A stretch of 64,000 bases of DNA from Corynebacterium sp. J010B-136. GTDB taxonomy: Bacteria > Actinomycetota > Actinomycetes > Mycobacteriales > Mycobacteriaceae. This document shows, piece after piece, positions 28,425 through 37,386 of the stretch; within the stretch, counting starts at the first letter, position 1; each line of letters begins with the position of its first letter. Location: NCBI RefSeq assembly GCF_002967075.1, contig NZ_PUGE01000004.1, positions 186,001 to 250,000 of the forward strand. Reading direction: 5' to 3'. Under the pieces are notes generated by a model. It was not told the DNA's origin, did no database searches, and was given only the letters and a program-made list of their open reading frames with translations. Both the position numbers and the translations under genes were made by a program.

Positions 28425-28450
28425 GGAAATAGTCGGGGCAAACTCGCGTT
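28425..28450 (+). promoter_or_regulatory. candidate SigH-type promoter of clpC
   Basis: GGAAAT (28425-28430) and CGTT (28447-28450) are spaced as in actinobacterial SigH heat/oxidative-stress promoters (GGAA - about 18 - GTT). They lie 55 nt upstream of the clpC ATG. clpC is a known SigH target in C. glutamicum. Confidence 0.45.
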
Positions 28451-28504
28451 AGAGTGGGTGACAACTTAGCAATAAAAATAATCCACATCCAAGGGGTAAG
28501 AGTC

Positions 28505-31222
28505 ATGTTCGAGAGGTTTACGGACCGTGCTCGTCGCGTCATAGTTTTGGCGCAAGAAGAAGCGCGGATGCTCAACCACAATTACATTGGTACCGAGCAC
28601 ATCTTGCTCGGCCTCATCCAAGAAGGTGAGGGTGTTGCTGCCAAGGCACTGGAGTCCATGGGAATCTCTCTCGAGGACGTCCGTGGTGAGGTAGAAGCAA
28701 TTATTGGACACGGAACCCAGCCGCACAACGGCCACATTCCGTTTACTCCACGTGCAAAGAAGGTTCTTGAGCTTTCCTTGCGTGAAGGCCTGCAGATGGG
28801 ACACAAGTACATCGGTACTGAGTTCTTGCTGCTCGGTCTTATCCGCGAAGGCGAGGGCGTTGCAGCCCAGGTCCTGACCAAGCTGGGCGCTGACCTGCCT
28901 CGCGTGCGTCAGCAGGTTATTCAGCTGCTGTCTGGTTACGAAGGCAACCAGGGCGATAAGCCAGAAGCAAGCTCTGGCCCAGTTGGCGCTGGCACTGGTG
29001 CCCAGAACCCGGGCCGCCAGGGCCCAGGTAACCAAGGCGAGCGTTCTAACTCGCTGGTATTAGATCAATTCGGCCGCAACCTCACCCAGGCTGCCAAGGA
29101 CGGCAAGCTGGACCCAGTCGTTGGACGCGAGTCTGAGATTGAGCGCATCATGCAGGTGCTGTCTCGCCGTACCAAGAACAACCCTGTTCTTATCGGTGAG
29201 CCCGGCGTTGGTAAGACCGCTGTTGTAGAAGGTCTTGCTCTCGATATCGTTAACGGCAAGGTTCCAGAGACCTTGAAGGACAAGCAAGTTTACTCGCTTG
29301 ACCTGGGTTCTTTGGTAGCAGGCTCCCGTTACCGTGGTGACTTCGAAGAGCGCCTGAAGAAGGTTCTCAAGGAGATTAACCAGCGCGGCGACATCATCTT
29401 GTTCATCGATGAGATTCACACTCTTGTTGGTGCAGGTGCAGCCGAAGGTGCCATCGACGCAGCTTCCTTGCTGAAGCCAAAGCTGGCTCGTGGTGAGCTG
29501 CAGACCATTGGTGCAACCACCTTGGATGAGTACCGCAAGCACATTGAAAAGGATGCGGCGCTGGAGCGTCGTTTCCAGCCGGTACAGGTAGACGAGCCTT
29601 CCATGGAAGACACCGTTACCATCCTGCGCGGCCTGCGCGACAAGTACGAGGCACACCACCGTGTTTCCTACACCGATGAGGCTTTGAAGGCAGCGGCATC
29701 GCTGTCCGATCGCTACATCAACGACCGCTTCTTGCCAGATAAGGCAGTCGACTTGCTGGATGAGGCCGGAGCGCGCATGCGCATCAAGCGCATGACTGCT
29801 CCAAAGAGCATCCGCGACGTCGATGACCGCATTGCAGAAGTCCGTAAGGAAAAAGAAGCTGCGATTGATGCGCAAGACTTCGAGAAAGCAGCTGGCCTGC
29901 GCGATACTGAGCGCAAGCTCCACGAAGAGCGTTCCACCAAGGAAAAGCAGTGGCGTTCTGGTGACCTGGAAGAAATTGCAGAGATCACCGAAGACCACAT
30001 CGCAGAAGTTCTTGCGCACTGGACTGGTATCCCAGTTCTGAAGCTGACCGAGAAGGAATCTTCCCGTCTGCTCAACATGGAAGATGAGCTGCACAAGCGC
30101 ATCATTGGCCAAAACGAGGCAGTCAAGGCTGTCTCGCGCGCCATTCGTCGTACCCGTGCAGGTCTGAAGGATCCACGTCGTCCTTCCGGTTCGTTTATCT
30201 TTGCCGGTCCATCCGGTGTTGGTAAGACGGAGCTGTCCAAGGCTTTGGCTAACTTCCTCTTCGGCTCTGATGATGACCTCATCCAGATCGACATGGGTGA
30301 GTTCCACGACCGCTTCACCGCGTCTCGTCTCTTCGGTGCCCCTCCGGGATACGTTGGCTACGAAGAAGGTGGCCAGCTGACCGAAAAGGTTCGCCGCAAG
30401 CCGTTCTCCGTGGTGCTTTTCGACGAGATCGAGAAGGCACACAAGGAGATTTACAACACCTTGCTGCAGGTTCTGGAAGATGGTCGTCTGACTGATGGTC
30501 AGGGTCGCGTCGTGGACTTTAAGAACACCGTTCTGATTTTCACCTCGAACCTGGGTACCCAGGACATCTCCAAGGCTGTGGGCTTGGGCTTTACCTCTTC
30601 GAACGAGACCGATTCCGATGCGCAGTATGACCGCATGAAGAACAAGGTCAACGATGAGCTGAAGAAGCACTTCCGTCCAGAGTTCTTAAACCGTATCGAT
30701 GAGATTGTGGTATTCCACCAGCTCACTCGTGATGAGATTGTCCAGATGGTTGAGCTGCTCATCGGCCGTGTTGAGGTTCAGCTGGCGGAGCGCGACATGG
30801 GCATCGAGCTGACCCAGAAGGCCAAGGACCTGTTGGCAAAGCGCGGCTTCGATCCAGTACTGGGTGCACGCCCTCTGCGTCGTACCATTCAGCGTGAGAT
30901 TGAAGACCAGCTCTCGGAGAAGATCCTCTACGGCGAAATTGGCGCCGGCGAAATCATTTCCGTCGATGTCGAAGGCTGGGATGGCGAGTCCAAGGACAAC
31001 ACCAAGGCAACCTTCACCTTCAGCCCACGTCCGAAGCCACTGCCAGAAGGCACCTTCGACGAGCCTTTGGAGGACACCGAGGTGCGCGACAATGACGGTG
31101 CAGATGCTGAAAGCGCTGACACCATCGTTCCGGACACCTTGCCAGAGGAGCCAGTTTCCTCATCGAATGATGATGGCAACAACCCACCACCAGCAGGTGC
31201 AGGTGCTCCTTCCGGTCAGTAG
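28505..31222 (+). CDS. clpC: ATP-dependent Clp protease ATP-binding subunit ClpC
   Basis: A 905-residue class I Hsp100 unfoldase that feeds ClpP1P2. Two Clp-N repeats (about 3-145) are followed by AAA domain 1 with Walker A GEPGVGKT at 231-238. A middle region contains a UVR-like segment (about 425-460), and AAA domain 2 has GPSGVGKT at 568-575. The last 70 residues are acidic and disordered. ATG 28505 behind AAGGGG is chosen; an upstream frame to 28454 is unlikely. Putative ClgR and SigH elements precede it. Confidence 0.96.
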   Translation: MFERFTDRARRVIVLAQEEARMLNHNYIGTEHILLGLIQEGEGVAAKALESMGISLEDVRGEVEAIIGHGTQPHNGHIPFTPRAKKVLELSLREGLQMGHKYIGTEFLLLGLIREGEGVAAQVLTKLGADLPRVRQQVIQLLSGYEGNQGDKPEASSGPVGAGTGAQNPGRQGPGNQGERSNSLVLDQFGRNLTQAAKDGKLDPVVGRESEIERIMQVLSRRTKNNPVLIGEPGVGKTAVVEGLALDIVNGKVPETLKDKQVYSLDLGSLVAGSRYRGDFEERLKKVLKEINQRGDIILFIDEIHTLVGAGAAEGAIDAASLLKPKLARGELQTIGATTLDEYRKHIEKDAALERRFQPVQVDEPSMEDTVTILRGLRDKYEAHHRVSYTDEALKAAASLSDRYINDRFLPDKAVDLLDEAGARMRIKRMTAPKSIRDVDDRIAEVRKEKEAAIDAQDFEKAAGLRDTERKLHEERSTKEKQWRSGDLEEIAEITEDHIAEVLAHWTGIPVLKLTEKESSRLLNMEDELHKRIIGQNEAVKAVSRAIRRTRAGLKDPRRPSGSFIFAGPSGVGKTELSKALANFLFGSDDDLIQIDMGEFHDRFTASRLFGAPPGYVGYEEGGQLTEKVRRKPFSVVLFDEIEKAHKEIYNTLLQVLEDGRLTDGQGRVVDFKNTVLIFTSNLGTQDISKAVGLGFTSSNETDSDAQYDRMKNKVNDELKKHFRPEFLNRIDEIVVFHQLTRDEIVQMVELLIGRVEVQLAERDMGIELTQKAKDLLAKRGFDPVLGARPLRRTIQREIEDQLSEKILYGEIGAGEIISVDVEGWDGESKDNTKATFTFSPRPKPLPEGTFDEPLEDTEVRDNDGADAESADTIVPDTLPEEPVSSSNDDGNNPPPAGAGAPSGQ

Positions 31223-31276
31223 TCAGTGACTAGTTAGCAACTAGTCGGTAATTAATGACTAGAGCTCCGATTGAGT

Positions 31277-31320
31277 AAAAGTCGCCGTTTCCAGGAAATA
31301 ACCTGGGACGGCGACTTTTT
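31277..31320 (+). terminator. rho-independent terminator after clpC
   Basis: AAAAGTCGCCGT..CCAGG (from 31277) pairs with CCTGGGACGGCGACTTTTT (to 31320), a long GC-rich stem with A and T flanks. Confidence 0.9.
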
Positions 31321-31358
31321 CGTGGCTGAAGTGCTTTTACTGCGCTAGAGTTTTCTAT

Positions 31359-31529
31359 ATGGGACTAACTTTTCGCAAGCGTAAAAAGATTGGCAAGAAC
31401 TCCTGGCTCAACCTCTCTGGTTCAGGAGCTTCAACCTCAACCAGAATTGGGCCGGTAACGCTCAACTCCCGCGGTGGTTTTTGGGTCAACCTCCCCGGTG
31501 GGCTTAACTACCGCGGCCGGTGGAAATAA
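31359..31529 (+). CDS. DUF4236-like small protein (56 residues)
   Basis: ATG 31359 to TAA 31529 encodes 56 residues beginning MGLTFRKRKKIG and ending LNYRGRWK. The spacing of FRKR, a WLNLSGSG segment and a Gly-rich GGFWVNLPGGLNYR tail resembles DUF4236 proteins (pattern FRKS..K..P..RLN.S..G.S.S.G). It is shorter than most members. Function is unknown. The stop codon lies in the left arm of a 12-bp inverted repeat. It is too short for many gene callers. Confidence 0.7.
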   Translation: MGLTFRKRKKIGKNSWLNLSGSGASTSTRIGPVTLNSRGGFWVNLPGGLNYRGRWK

Positions 31530-31566
31530 ATCCTCCGTGGCAAAGCCAGCAGAAGATTTATTTCCA
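31521..31566. terminator. inverted repeat overlapping the DUF4236 stop
   Basis: TGGAAATAAATC (31521-31532) and GATTTATTTCCA (31555-31566) form a perfect 12-bp stem with a 22-nt loop. It probably ends the DUF4236 transcript, though it lacks a GC-rich stem. Confidence 0.5.
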
Positions 31567-31583
31567 CATCATCAGCTTCGACC

Positions 31584-31607
31584 GTTAAAAGTTGGAATAC
31601 TTTTAAC
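31584..31607. terminator. hairpin at the 3' end of mutY
   Basis: GTTAAAAGT (31584-31592) and ACTTTTAAC (31599-31607) form a 9-bp stem with a 6-nt loop, overlapping the mutY stop codon. It may be shared by the two convergent genes. Confidence 0.45.
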
Positions 31608-32472
31608 GCGGGAGGTGGAAGGTGCCGGTGGGGGTTTGGACGGCGAGGCCGTCATCGACAAGCGAAAATAGCGCGCGGGAACGTTGCGCAGCATCTGGCC
31701 ACACCACATCCAGCTGAGACTTCTCCACTGGCTCATCGGCGGCGCGCAGCACGTCCATGAGCAGCCCGCGGACCTGGCGGTCAGTGCCGGTGAATTTCTG
31801 GACGCGCTTTTTCGCCTTAGCTAGTTCTTCTTCACTCGGCTGTGGGCACCCGAGCTGCTGCCACTGACAACTGTGCGAAATCGGGCACTCGGCGCACTTT
31901 GGGCTTTTTGCCGTGCACACCAATGCTCCTAATTCCATCAATGCCGCCGAACACCGCGGACCCGTGGTGATTTCGGCGACTTGGGCAAGTTCTCTGGTCG
32001 ATGGCTGGGGCTGCAAAAATTGCCCAGTTACCGCGCGGCCATACACGCGGCGCACATTGGTATCGACGACGGGGACGTCCTGGCCAAAATGAAAGCACGC
32101 CACCGCACGCGCGGTATAGGCGCCGATACCCGGCAGCGCAAGGAGCTCATCGACATTATCAGGTACCTCGCCGCCGTGCTTGTCGACGATTGCCTGTGCA
32201 CACTCATGCAAGCGCAACGCACGGCGCGGGTAACCCAGCTTGCCCCACGCGCGAAGAACCTCGGCTTTGCTGGCGTACGCGAAATCAGCGGGAGTCGGCC
32301 AACGTTCAATCCATTCTTGCCACTGTGGCGCTACCCGCGACACAGGTGTTTGTTGGCTCATGACCTCACTGATCAAAATCCCCCAGGCTGAGGTGTTTTT
32401 CTTCCGCCACGGGAGAGGACGTTCGTGGAGGTCAAACCAGGTAAGTAGCGCAGCAGTATCAATCATGATCAT
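31603..32472 (-). CDS. mutY: A/G-specific adenine DNA glycosylase
   Basis: Removes adenine paired with 8-oxoguanine. The 289-residue protein has LLTWFDLHERPLPWRK, SEVMSQQTPVSRV, the helix-hairpin-helix LPGIGAYTARAV followed by the catalytic VVDTNVRRV, and the iron-sulfur ligands C-x6-C-x2-C-x5-C (CTAKSPKCAECPISHSC). ATG 32472 is taken; ATG 32466 or an upstream frame to 32523 are alternatives. The C-terminal 8-oxoG domain is short compared with E. coli MutY (350 residues). Confidence 0.93.
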   Translation of the reverse strand: MIMIDTAALLTWFDLHERPLPWRKKNTSAWGILISEVMSQQTPVSRVAPQWQEWIERWPTPADFAYASKAEVLRAWGKLGYPRRALRLHECAQAIVDKHGGEVPDNVDELLALPGIGAYTARAVACFHFGQDVPVVDTNVRRVYGRAVTGQFLQPQPSTRELAQVAEITTGPRCSAALMELGALVCTAKSPKCAECPISHSCQWQQLGCPQPSEEELAKAKKRVQKFTGTDRQVRGLLMDVLRAADEPVEKSQLDVVWPDAAQRSRALFSLVDDGLAVQTPTGTFHLPR

Positions 32473-32498
32473 GGATATTGTACTAGGTAGGAGTAAAG

Positions 32499-33134
32499 TT
32501 GTTCTTTGTGACGGAACATACAACTAACATGACCCCGCAGAACGTTTGGAACTCTTTGAAAGAGGGCAACCAGCGCTTTGTAGAAGAACGCGCCGAACAC
32601 CCCAATATTGACCAGACCCGACGAGTTTCCTTGGTCACTGGCCAAGACCCCAAAGTCGTCGTGCTGTCTTGCTCAGATTCCCGCGTGCCAGTGGAGCTGG
32701 TCTTCGACATGGGCTTGGGCGATGCCTTTGTTATTCGTACCGCTGGCCACATCGTGGACAACACGGTCTTAGGCTCTTTGGACTACGCTCTGGAAAACCT
32801 TGGCTGCAACTTGATTGTCGTCATGGGCCACCAGTCTTGTGGCGCCATCGGTGCGACTGCGCAATTCGTAGATGGCGATATGCAGATTCCATCTGGCTTC
32901 CAGCGCAGCATCATTGAAAAGGTTGCGATGTCCACCCTGCGCGCACAAAAAGAAGGCAAGCGCGACCACGCGGATTATGAGCGTCAGAACGTCATGGACA
33001 CCGTGCGTCAGATTCTTGCGCGCATGCCTGATTTGAACCAGCGCATTATTCAAGGCGAACTAGGCGTAGTGGGCACGCGTTACCTGCTTGATGAAAGCCG
33101 TATTGAACCAGTCGTCCTGCACGGTGTGGTTTAA
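32499..33134 (+). CDS. beta-class carbonic anhydrase
   Basis: Interconverts carbon dioxide and bicarbonate, needed by carboxylases at ambient CO2. The 211-residue protein carries zinc ligands CSDSR (Cys and the Asp-Arg pair) and MGHQSCGAIGA (His and Cys). TTG 32499 has AGGAG five bases upstream; GTG 32508 or ATG 32529 would give slightly shorter products, all compatible with the family. Divergent from mutY with overlapping upstream regions. Confidence 0.93.
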   Translation: MFFVTEHTTNMTPQNVWNSLKEGNQRFVEERAEHPNIDQTRRVSLVTGQDPKVVVLSCSDSRVPVELVFDMGLGDAFVIRTAGHIVDNTVLGSLDYALENLGCNLIVVMGHQSCGAIGATAQFVDGDMQIPSGFQRSIIEKVAMSTLRAQKEGKRDHADYERQNVMDTVRQILARMPDLNQRIIQGELGVVGTRYLLDESRIEPVVLHGVV

Positions 33135-33158
33135 CCACAACCTGCACGCAATTTTAGT

Positions 33159-33205
33159 GCTCCCTTTCTTCTGCGACACCTTGTGTCTGTGGGAAGGGAG
33201 CTTTT
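33159..33205 (+). terminator. rho-independent terminator after carbonic anhydrase gene
   Basis: GCTCCCTT (33159-33166) pairs with AAGGGAGC (33194-33201), with a weaker inner stem GACACC..GTGTC, followed by TTTT. Confidence 0.8.
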
Positions 33206-33261
33206 ATGACACGCCCACCCGCATGGTGTCTGTATGTGGCAAAACCGCATAATATGAGGGT

Positions 33262-33999
33262 GTGTCTAACCCTAACCAGCCCTCCAATAAGCTGCCGCGC
33301 GAGATTTACATGCGACGTCGCATCGCGGCGTTTGTTGTGATCCTGGTCGTGGTAGTTGGTCTGCTGATTGCTTTTAGTGCCTTCGGCGGAAACAGCGACG
33401 ATGAACAAGCCGCTCCCGAATCCACCCCTGCATCTGCACCGGCGAAACCGGAAGACGAAGGCGCTAGCTCCGAATCCTCCCAAGAGATGGAATCTGAATC
33501 GGAAGCACCGTCGACTAGCGAAAGCTCTAAGGCCGATGACGAACGCGACGCGGAGAAGTCCTCGGAGCCAAGCGCCAGTGTTGACCCGGCGTTGGCTGAT
33601 AAAGACACCTGTGAACTCTCAGACCTCATCATTCGCGCTTCTTCAGATGCCACCACTTATCCCAATGGGGTCCAGCCCAACTTTGGCATGACCGTCATCA
33701 ACCCCACGGGCGCTGATTGCGAAATCAACCTAGACGAGGAAAGCCTGCGCTTCGAGGTCTACCGCATTTCTGACAACCGCCGGATGTGGGCGGATACCGA
33801 TTGCTATGACTCCGTGCAGCGCGGCGAGTACAACTTCCCAGCTGGTGAAGAGCGCAGCTTCGATGCCGTCTGGTCACGCCTTGCTTCCGACCGCGACGGT
33901 GAATGTAGCGAGCGCCCAGCTGTAGATCCTGGCGCATACTTCCTGCACACCGTCATCGGTGATAATGCTTCGGAGCCTTATACCTTCAACCTGGCTTAG
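33262..33999 (+). CDS. membrane-anchored extracytoplasmic protein of unknown function
   Basis: A 245-residue protein from GTG 33262. A short cytoplasmic N-terminus is followed by one helix (about 18-36, AAFVVILVVVVGLLIAF). A Ser/Glu/Ala-rich low-complexity linker runs to about 115, then a beta-rich outer domain of about 130 residues with four cysteines (CELSDL, ADCEI, DTDCYD, GECSER) likely forming disulfides. The domain resembles the immunoglobulin-like fold of DUF4232-type proteins only loosely. It has no close operon partner. Confidence 0.75.
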   Translation: MSNPNQPSNKLPREIYMRRRIAAFVVILVVVVGLLIAFSAFGGNSDDEQAAPESTPASAPAKPEDEGASSESSQEMESESEAPSTSESSKADDERDAEKSSEPSASVDPALADKDTCELSDLIIRASSDATTYPNGVQPNFGMTVINPTGADCEINLDEESLRFEVYRISDNRRMWADTDCYDSVQRGEYNFPAGEERSFDAVWSRLASDRDGECSERPAVDPGAYFLHTVIGDNASEPYTFNLA

Positions 34000-34012
34000 C
34001 CTCTCGGCTGCT

Positions 34013-35404
34013 CTAGCCGTTGATGATAGCTATCGCCTGCCCAAGCGTTGAAGCATAGGCGATATTCATACCCTGGACTTCAGATTTTGCACCAGCCGGA
34101 ACAATCGCCTGGGTATATCCCAAACGAGCTGCCTCGCTTAAACGACGGTCAATGTTTGGAACGCGGCGTAATTCACCAGCGAGGCCTACCTCACCAATAA
34201 CCACGGTCTTGGAGGGCAGTGGCCGTTCGTGCAGCGAAGACCACGTCGCTAAAGCAACCGCTAAATCAGTGGCGGTTTCTGTAATTTTCATTCCGCCAAC
34301 GGTTGCCACGTATGCATCTTTGTCATTGGTGCGCTCATTAGCGCGCGCCTGCAAAACGGCTAGCACCATAGGAACGCGGTTATTATCCAAACCAGTGACT
34401 ACGCGCCGCGGGTTCTTGCCTACTGGGTCGACCGTCAAAGACTGCACCTCGGCGAGCATAGGGCGCACACCGTCCATCGCGACGGTAACAGCAGAACCAT
34501 CCGGGGTAGTGCCGCGGTGGGAGAGAAAAAGTCCCGACGGATCCGGTACCTCGCGGATACCACCGGCGGTCTGTTCAAAACAGCCCACTTCATCGGTAGC
34601 GCCAAAGCGGTTCTTTATCCCGCGCAGCATTCGCAGACTGGATTGCCTATCGCCTTCAAAGTTTAAGACCACATCGACTAAGTGCTCGAGCACGCGGGGA
34701 CCCGCGACATTGCCGTCTTTGGTGACGTGCCCGACCAGCAAGATAGGAATATTCGTAGTCTTAGCCAAGGTGGTCAACGCTGCGGTGACAGCGCGTGATT
34801 GAGCCACACCGCCGGCAACACCTTCAACTCCGGAGGCGTGCATGGTTTGGACGGAGTCCACGATAATTAGCGAAGGCTTTAGCTGTTCTACATGCCCGAA
34901 AACAACGTCGAGGTTAGACTCGGCTGCTAGATACAAAGTGTCATGCAAAGCATTCGTGCGTTCAGCGCGGGTGCGGACTTGGCCTACAGACTCCTCTGCG
35001 GTGACATAAAGGGCGGTGCGTGGGTCCTTATCGGCTTGGGTCCAGCGTGCTGCCACCTCAAGCAATAGAGTGGATTTACCCACGCCAGGTTCGCCGGCCA
35101 TCAGGACAACTGAGCCGGGAATAATGCCATCGCCTAAAACACGATCTAGCTCCCCGATGCCAGTCTTTAATGCCTTGGTGGTGGTGCTGGCTACTTTAGA
35201 AATAGGCTGCGCCGGGGACGAAGGCGTTAAACCTTTTGAAACTTGCCCCGTAATTGCAGCAGCGGCGACATTCGCGCTGGCTGTCGCAGGCATCGATTCT
35301 TGCAGGGTGCCCCAAGACCCACATTCGGGGCAGCGCCCCAGCCATTTGGGGGAGACATATCCACATTCAGAACAGGTGTGGATGGGACGTTGCTTTTTAG
35401 CCAT
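34013..35404 (-). CDS. radA: DNA repair protein RadA
   Basis: A 463-residue RecA-like branch-migration ATPase. The N-terminal zinc finger has Cys11, Cys14, Cys25 and Cys28. Walker A is GEPGVGKST, followed by the RadA-specific KNRFG motif, and the C-terminal Lon-protease-like domain has GEVGLAGELRRV. ATG 35404 is used because it places the zinc finger at the usual distance. It lies beside the lpqE-like and carD genes, as in mycobacteria. Confidence 0.95.
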   Translation of the reverse strand: MAKKQRPIHTCSECGYVSPKWLGRCPECGSWGTLQESMPATASANVAAAAITGQVSKGLTPSSPAQPISKVASTTTKALKTGIGELDRVLGDGIIPGSVVLMAGEPGVGKSTLLLEVAARWTQADKDPRTALYVTAEESVGQVRTRAERTNALHDTLYLAAESNLDVVFGHVEQLKPSLIIVDSVQTMHASGVEGVAGGVAQSRAVTAALTTLAKTTNIPILLVGHVTKDGNVAGPRVLEHLVDVVLNFEGDRQSSLRMLRGIKNRFGATDEVGCFEQTAGGIREVPDPSGLFLSHRGTTPDGSAVTVAMDGVRPMLAEVQSLTVDPVGKNPRRVVTGLDNNRVPMVLAVLQARANERTNDKDAYVATVGGMKITETATDLAVALATWSSLHERPLPSKTVVIGEVGLAGELRRVPNIDRRLSEAARLGYTQAIVPAGAKSEVQGMNIAYASTLGQAIAIING

Positions 35405-35472
35405 GTCTTCATACTCTAGTAGACCAGCCAGACACTGCATCTCACCAGGAAGCTAGCAGTTGTGGTGCAAGA

Positions 35473-35516
35473 AAAACCGACGCCCGAAACAAAGGATGTT
35501 TCGTGGCGCCGGTTTT
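35473..35516 (-). terminator. rho-independent terminator upstream of radA
   Basis: A stem of about 18 bp with one mismatch pairs 35473-35490 with 35496-35516. On the minus strand the second arm is followed by TTTTTCTT. It would end a transcript entering from 35650 and immediately follows the 30-codon frame. Confidence 0.8.
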
Positions 35517-35547
35517 AGAAGTAGGACGAATTGAGGGCCAGAGAGAA

Positions 35548-35640
35548 CTAGAAGCCGTAGCGGGCTGCTGCGCGGCGAACTGCCGCTGGGATGCCTGCAC
35601 CTGGTGCACGGTGGAGGTGTAGTCCGAACGGAGCCTGTAT
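35548..35640 (-). CDS. candidate 30-residue microprotein with ATA start
   Basis: Minus-strand frame of 30 sense codons and TAG, beginning IQAPFGLHLHRAPG and ending RRAAARYGF. GGAGG sits 8 nt before the ATA codon on the minus strand, an unusually good ribosome-binding site. No ATG, GTG or TTG is in frame. It is bounded by a terminator at 35675-35716 and another at 35473-35516, leaving little room for a promoter, so it may depend on read-through from the lpqE-like gene. It is basic with no obvious membrane segment. It could be a real small gene, a leader peptide, or chance. Confidence 0.4.
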   Translation of the reverse strand: MQAPFGLHLHRAPGAGIPAAVRRAAARYGF

Positions 35641-35663
35641 GTTACTTACCTCCGTTAGGGTGA

Positions 35664-35716
35664 AAAACGCAGAAAGCGCCCTGTGTGCGTGGGGAAATCC
35701 ACGCACACAGGGCGCT
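35664..35716 (-). terminator. strong rho-independent terminator after lpqE-like gene
   Basis: A perfect 18-bp stem (35675-35692 with 35699-35716) with a 6-nt loop. On the minus strand it is followed by TTCTGCGTTTTT. Confidence 0.9.
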
Positions 35717-35739
35717 GAAGGCGCTTGTTCTAAGCGGGC

Positions 35740-36309
35740 TTAGTTAGCTTTGTAACCTTCGGTGCTGGAGACGTCGCGGTCATTCTCGCCAGCGTGCATC
35801 TGTGGTGCAGTAATAGCTGCGTTGACCTCAATGTCACCGTTGGAGAAGGTGAAGGTTACTGCACGGTAGCCGCCGATACCGTAGTCATCGTTGTCAAGCT
35901 CGGTTGCAACGTACTGGATGCGGTCGTTGTCAGCCTGTGGCTGTGCATCAAGCCAGTCCTGGGAGTTGCCAACGATGGTATCGGTGCGGCCAATTGGCTC
36001 AAGGCCTGGCAGGGAAACATCCTGGCCGTCAACGGAGATGGACTCTAAGGTGATCTGCTCGTCGGTGTAGGCCTGGTTGAGGGCGGTGAACTTCAGCGAC
36101 GCTTCGTTGGTATCTGGCTCTACCTGGATAGCAACGTCGCGGACAGCAATGTTGCCGTCTGCGCTTTCAGCATCGCTGCCATCAACTGCTGCTACCTGGC
36201 TAGAGGTTTGGGTAATCTGGCCTGCAGAGCAAGATGCCAGTGCCAGCGCGGCAATAGCAGTGGCGGAAATGGTGGCACCCTTGCGGGTAACAGACTTCAG
36301 GGACATCAC
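35740..36309 (-). CDS. LpqE-like lipoprotein
   Basis: A 189-residue exported lipoprotein. A basic N-terminus, hydrophobic stretch and lipobox LASC put the lipidated cysteine near residue 27. The mature part is beta-rich and acidic. Location beside radA and divergent from carD matches lpqE of M. tuberculosis, whose fold resembles PCu(A)C copper chaperones, but I see no Met/His metal motif here. The start is GTG 36309 with GGAGG nine bases upstream, or ATG 36306. Confidence 0.75.
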   Translation of the reverse strand: MMSLKSVTRKGATISATAIAALALASCSAGQITQTSSQVAAVDGSDAESADGNIAVRDVAIQVEPDTNEASLKFTALNQAYTDEQITLESISVDGQDVSLPGLEPIGRTDTIVGNSQDWLDAQPQADNDRIQYVATELDNDDYGIGGYRAVTFTFSNGDIEVNAAITAPQMHAGENDRDVSSTEGYKAN

Positions 36310-36795
36310 GTCGAGCGTCCTCCATCGATTGAGATCACGGGGGTTATCAACGACTTAGCTTAGTCCCTTTCGCCACATAATACCCAGTTCCCGCCCTGTC
36401 GAGATGCTCACAGTGGCAATTTAGGGGGCATTCGTGGGGTAGTTCGGGGGTGATCTCCGGCAAGCCTTCATCAGTTCTCATGCAGCAGCCCGGGGACGTA
36501 AAAGCGGAAACTAAAGCACGCGGCGAAGATAGTGTTCTGCGAGTTGGTGGTAGGTAGTAGGATCGCCCGCCCTAACCGGTCGTGGGGTCGGCGGGCGTGG
36601 TAGAATTGACGACCTAAGTGTGTCCTAGGTGTATCTATAGCGCAATTTTGTTATCTCGCGCAGCTGCCAAGCATCGTCGTGACGTGCTTGTAGTTGGGTA
36701 AAAGAAGATAGCGGCAACCTGCTGGTGGTTAAAGCCGCAGAGCGTGGTGCGCAACGTGTGCAGGTGCAACGGAATTTTATTTTAAAGGAGCTGCA
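36310..36795. promoter_or_regulatory. divergent upstream region of lpqE-like gene and carD
   Basis: 486 bases with no convincing gene. CGCCCGCC (36564-36571) and GGCGGGCG (36590-36597) form a GC-rich hairpin. A TTGACG hexamer at 36606-36611 with TATCTA at 36632-36637 could be a carD promoter (spacing is long), and would give a leader of roughly 150 nt. An ACCTA..TAGGT inverted repeat lies between these elements (about 36612-36630). AAAGGAG at 36784-36790 is the carD ribosome-binding site. Confidence 0.35.
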
Positions 36796-37383
36796 ATGGA
36801 GTTCAAGGTCGGCGAGGTTGTTGTTTATCCCCACCACGGTGCGGCGGTGATTGAGGCAATTGAGCACCGCGAAATGGGCGGGGAAATGCTGGAGTACCTC
36901 GTGTTGCAGATTAATCAGTCTGACCTTGTGGTGCGCGTTCCCTCTAAAAATGTTGAGCAGGTCGGCGTCCGTGACGTCGTGGGCAAGGAAGGTCTAGAAA
37001 AGGTCTTCTCGGTTCTGCGCGAGATTGATGTTGAAGAAGCCGGCAACTGGTCCCGTCGTTACAAGGCGAACCAGGAGCGCTTGGCGTCTGGTGACATCAA
37101 TAAGGTCGCAGAAGTAGTGCGTGACTTGTGGCGCCGTGACCAAGACCGTGGTCTGTCTGCTGGTGAAAAGCGCATGCTGGCGAAGGCTCGCCAGATTCTT
37201 GTCGGTGAGTTGGCGCTGGCGCAGCCGGTCGATGATAAAAAGGCTGACACCATGATGGAAGAGATTGAATCCACCATCGCTCGTCACCGTGCTGCTGGTC
37301 TGGTTGAAGATAATTCGATTACTACCTCGATTGATGACGATGCAGATCTAGATGATCTCTCCTTCGATGACGACGAGGATTAA
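36796..37383 (+). CDS. carD: CarD-family RNA polymerase-binding transcription regulator
   Basis: A 195-residue global regulator that binds the RNA polymerase beta lobe and stabilises open complexes at promoters such as rRNA. The N-terminal Tudor-like domain is [20 protein letters not shown] through about residue 60. The helical C-terminal DNA-binding domain contains [17 protein letters not shown] and the [11 protein letters not shown] helix. An acidic tail follows. AAAGGAG precedes ATG. ispD starts 3 nt downstream, so the genes are cotranscribed. Confidence 0.95.
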   Translation: MEFKVGEVVVYPHHGAAVIEAIEHREMGGEMLEYLVLQINQSDLVVRVPSKNVEQVGVRDVVGKEGLEKVFSVLREIDVEEAGNWSRRYKANQERLASGDINKVAEVVRDLWRRDQDRGLSAGEKRMLAKARQILVGELALAQPVDDKKADTMMEEIESTIARHRAAGLVEDNSITTSIDDDADLDDLSFDDDED

Positions 37384-37386
37384 ATA

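Noticed and set aside
29060..30670. 536-codon minus-strand open frame opposite clpC
   Set aside because: Antisense to conserved ClpC sequence, Leu/Val/Gln-rich shadow with no motifs or ribosome-binding site.
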